The position numbers and the translations under genes are program-made. This document shows, piece after piece, positions 61,435 to 64,000 of a stretch of DNA of 64,000 nucleotides. The notes beneath the pieces are model-generated. The model searched no databases and was not told where the DNA came from. It was given only the letters and a program-made list of their open reading frames with translations. Position 1 is the stretch's first letter. Every line of letters starts with the position of its first letter. Where the stretch lies: the NCBI GenBank assembly GCA_956465555.1, contig OY101121.1, positions 1,078,722 through 1,142,721 of the forward strand. Direction: 5' to 3'. Source of the DNA: Nitzschia sp. pyKryTriq1. Lineage: Eukaryota; Bacillariophyta; Bacillariophyceae; Bacillariales; Bacillariaceae.

Positions 61435-61890
61435 ATGCATACTACGAATGCAGAAGATCAGCGAGAAGCTGCAAGACTACAAAAGCGGCTACAGGATGCG
61501 CAGGACGACGAATCCTTGACGGGTGCAGCCGACTCGGGCTATCGGATTCCGAATGTATCCATTGATAGCGGGGCGCACAAATATGTTTTAATCAGCGCCA
61601 TTATCCCGGGTGGAGGGGAACGACAGCATTTTGTCGTCAGCCGCCGTGGAGCTGAATACCATCGCAATGCGGCAGAGCCCTTCGTCGAGGCCTTGGAACG
61701 AAGTGGGTACCTGAGTATTCAAATTTTGGGCGGAGGACGAATTGCATTAGACGAACGACAGAAATCAATCAAGATCTATGGCTACTCTTATGGCTTTGGA
61801 CTGGCCGATCATGCAATGAGTAAATCTGTCGTCGAGAAGGATCCTCGCTATAGAGAATTCGATGTAACTTGGAGTAATGACGGATACTAG
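61435..61890 (+). CDS. PHPT1: Phosphohistidine phosphatase, 14 kDa type (PHPT1/Janus family)
   Basis: Single exon, 151 residues. The PHPT1/Janus fold is clear: IPNVSIDSGAHKYVLISA with the conserved Lys49, then EYHRNAAEPF with the catalytic His76 (His53 in human PHPT1). It continues GYLSIQILGGGRIALDERQKSIKIYGYSYGFGLADHAMS, matching 'LGGGRI......KI.VYGYS.GYG.A.H', and the family ending FDVTWSNDGY. PHPT1 removes phosphate from histidine, and partly lysine, residues of proteins. It has about 30 extra N-terminal residues (charged helix, Gln/Glu/Ala) compared with human. No targeting signal, so cytosol or nucleus. The final 'TW.NDGY' and spacing leave little doubt of the family. Confidence 0.93.
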   Translation: MHTTNAEDQREAARLQKRLQDAQDDESLTGAADSGYRIPNVSIDSGAHKYVLISAIIPGGGERQHFVVSRRGAEYHRNAAEPFVEALERSGYLSIQILGGGRIALDERQKSIKIYGYSYGFGLADHAMSKSVVEKDPRYREFDVTWSNDGY

Positions 61891-62067
61891 CTTCAGAAAA
61901 AATTGTTGAATACGAGTATAGTAGAGGATTCGTCGTCTTTCGTGTAGAGGATCAGCCAAACTGGTCAAAAAGCAAGAAAACTTCGTCTATATTAGGATCT
62001 ATTGTGGAAATAAAACAGCCGGCTTTGTGATTTCAAAGCCAGCGTCTTTTACGGACTATTCAGTCCA

Positions 62068-64000
62068 CTAATGGCCCGCCTGATCGGGTGAGCCTTTGCC
62101 AACATTCATTCGTTTGAAGTCAATGCATCGAGCCGACACCGGAGTCAAGTCGGTGGTCAACACGTTCTTGGCCTGCTTTGGTGTTTGCATCACCATCGGA
62201 CTTGGTTGGCCCTGCGCCATCTCCTGTCCCAAATTCCGTGACGGTCCTTTTCGTACCGAGCCAACGCGACTTCGCTTGCTCTTTTGTTGCAGGCTCGGTG
62301 TCATATCCGTCAACTCCGAATTGTCTCGTTTGGGCGAATCATCATTATCCTCCTCACCAGTAGCACTGTTGGGTGAGGACTCGTTGCTGCTTCCTCCATT
62401 GGGTGTTTGCGAACGGATCTTCCCGTGAGAAATAATCTTGGGTGTGGCAGAATCCTTCTCCTTGTGTTCTCCAGGACTTTCCCTATCATCGGCTTGCTTC
62501 CGTTTGGGTGACTGAAACTGTCGTAAAAGATTCTTTTGAGGAGTCTTGCAATCGTCTTCTTCCATGGGTGCCGATGTATCATGAAGTCTTGCATCCGGTG
62601 GCGTGGATACCAAAGGCACTTCGGTTTTTGACGTCGCTTGCCCCGACATTTCCGTCATGGCGACTGCTGCCATCAGCAAAGCATTCACCGCCGTCTTTTC
62701 CGCTGTGTTGGGTTCTAATGTAGTAGTAGCAGCAGCCGAGGCTACTGACTTGAGTTTCTGTAAAGGAACGTCCTCCGCTTTGGTGGAATCATTTGGCGAG
62801 TCTTCGGAGGATGCTAGCGATGGCATGGATCCCATATCTCCATCTTGAGATGGAGTTCGTTTGGGAGCTCCGCCAGATTTGTCAGCTGCAGGAGACGCAT
62901 GCTTCAAAAATGCCTGCAATTCAAACGAAATAAAGTGAGCCAACGAGTTGTCAGTCGCTAGTCTAGAGTAGTGCAAGTGAACGAACGGATCGCTAGTCTC
63001 CAAGAAGTATGTGCGTACGTACCAGATTGTGAGCGGCATTCATCATGTACGGTTCTCGTTTACGTGCCGTATTCGCCCCCGACTCGTGGTCCCCAGGTTG
63101 TGCCGCAATGGCAGCCACCAATAGACTGGGACCAAGGTGATGGTGGGAGGAGATGGGTTGTGGCATGCCTGTCATCATGGGAACACCGTGAGGCGGGTAG
63201 GGAGGACCGCCGGGGCGGCCGGCCACGTTCTTACATCCGACGCAGCGGCAATTTTCACTGCACCGGACACTTCCCGCATAGCATTCACAGTATTTCTTCA
63301 TACAGGCACTCTTCCGACATTTGCAGCCCAATTTATGAGACAGTTCCGTCGCAGCCTTGTCGGGAATGGTCTTTTTGAATTTCGTATCAAAGGCCTGAGG
63401 ATTTCGTGACAAAATATTTCGAATAGCTTCTTGTCGCTCGTCTTCACATTCCGCTGTATTTTGACAAATATTGCATCGACAATTCGAGCCACAGTAAATC
63501 TTGACCGCAAAACATTGACAATACAGCTTGAGACATTTGGTCTTTTTGCAGGTGCATCCCATGGTGGTGACTTCTTCTCGATGCGATAACTCGATTTGGC
63601 TAGGACTGGTCGCTCCATCTCGTCCCTCCTCCGACCCCGGACTACTCCCCTCCACGCTCCCACCATCTCCTGGTTTGACTCCTACTTTTAAATGGGTAAG
63701 AGCTTCACGCCTGAGTGTCGTATCTGAGTATCGATAAGGTCCCAGTAATCCAGGGGGTGAAGGAGTTTTCGTTGCCTTCGATGATGATGATGATGCCGCT
63801 GCGGGTCCGCTTGCCTCTGTTTTGGGAGCTGCAGGAGCCGGTGGGGGAGGCGGCGGTTGCCGGTTGTTGCCTCCTCCTCCTCGGTATCCTCCCGGTGGTG
63901 GGGGTGGATAGGAGTGCGGTGTCCCGCCGGATGGCGGATCATAAAAGTGGCTATGAGGAGCATAGTCGCCCCATGGTCGATGATGATGCGGCGGGGGTGG
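62068..64000 (-). CDS. CXC/CRC-domain protein (tesmin/TSO1/LIN54 type); 5' part off the right edge
   Basis: Exon 1 is open from 64000 to 63023 and exon 2 runs 62913-62068. A 109-nt GTACGT...CAG intron joins them in phase 0 (HNL to AFLKHA). The first 180 residues in the window are Pro/Gly/His-rich and disordered. Two Cys-rich CXC repeats follow: MGCTCKKTKCLKLYCQCF...CGSNCRCNICQN and LGCKCRKSACMKKYCECYAG...CSENCRCVGCKN. They are linked by the conserved RNPQAF spacer. This is the DNA-binding CRC domain that in LIN54/TSO1 reads TTYRAA (CHR) elements in cell-cycle promoters, often within MuvB/DREAM complexes. The rest is Ser/Pro-rich with many SP/TP sites (SPKRK, TPKQ, TPVSA) that CDKs could phosphorylate. 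The start codon lies outside the window. Confidence 0.92.

Overview
The window looks like nuclear DNA of a stramenopile, most probably a pennate diatom. The evidence is about 33 protein genes at roughly one per 2 kb, short GT-AG introns (mostly 70-120 nt), and several predicted plastid proteins whose signal peptide ends next to a phenylalanine (ASAFAP-type presequences). It also carries a eukaryotic housekeeping set: CSN2, COG5, Notchless, TOP3A, WDR53, a Pin1-type isomerase and a LIN54-type CXC protein. Genes alternate strands without operons. Intergenic DNA is dotted with GTAC-core palindromes and CT-rich tracts.

Layout. 1-9.5 kb: a Ulp1-type SUMO protease cut by the left edge, a Bud20/ZNF593-like ribosome-biogenesis protein with a degenerate zinc finger, a plastid DUF493 protein, an unrecognised polytopic membrane protein, a TauD-like dioxygenase and a secreted Cys-rich protein. 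9.7-24 kb: topoisomerase III, a methyltransferase-like protein, a 109-residue conserved-looking protein, WDR53, a long coiled-coil protein, a parvulin, a hydroxylysine-kinase-like enzyme and an SDR. 24.7-29.1 kb: a plastid ABC1-family kinase with a 19-nt microexon, and a short tail-anchored SNARE.

29.7-33.3 kb: a 3.55-kb DNA transposon with TGT...ACA inverted ends, a possible 4-bp target duplication (TCTC), and one large ORF joining a retroviral-type integrase core to a Ulp1-like cysteine protease. It is best matched to the Ginger group and carries its own tandem and subterminal repeats. This is the most unusual object in the window.

33.5-46 kb: an M41-like peptidase without an AAA module, Notchless/NLE1, a nicotinamidase-like hydrolase, a cyclin-F-like F-box plus cyclin protein, two unrecognised proteins and CSN2. 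A 150-bp palindromic MITE-like element follows, beside a decayed coding remnant. 47-64 kb: a probable diatom-family protein, an epimerase-like SDR, COG5, two predicted plastid proteins (one with repeated modules), an acidic protein, a membrane protein, a phosphohistidine phosphatase and a CXC/tesmin-type protein cut by the right edge.

The host genes are functionally unrelated. Shared themes are ribosome biogenesis (the Bud20-like protein and Notchless), SUMO/ubiquitin/CSN regulation (Ulp1, CSN2, cyclin-F-like) and plastid proteins. Exon joins were deduced by eye from GT-AG sites and reading-frame continuity, without transcript data. Family names come from remembered motifs, not database searches.
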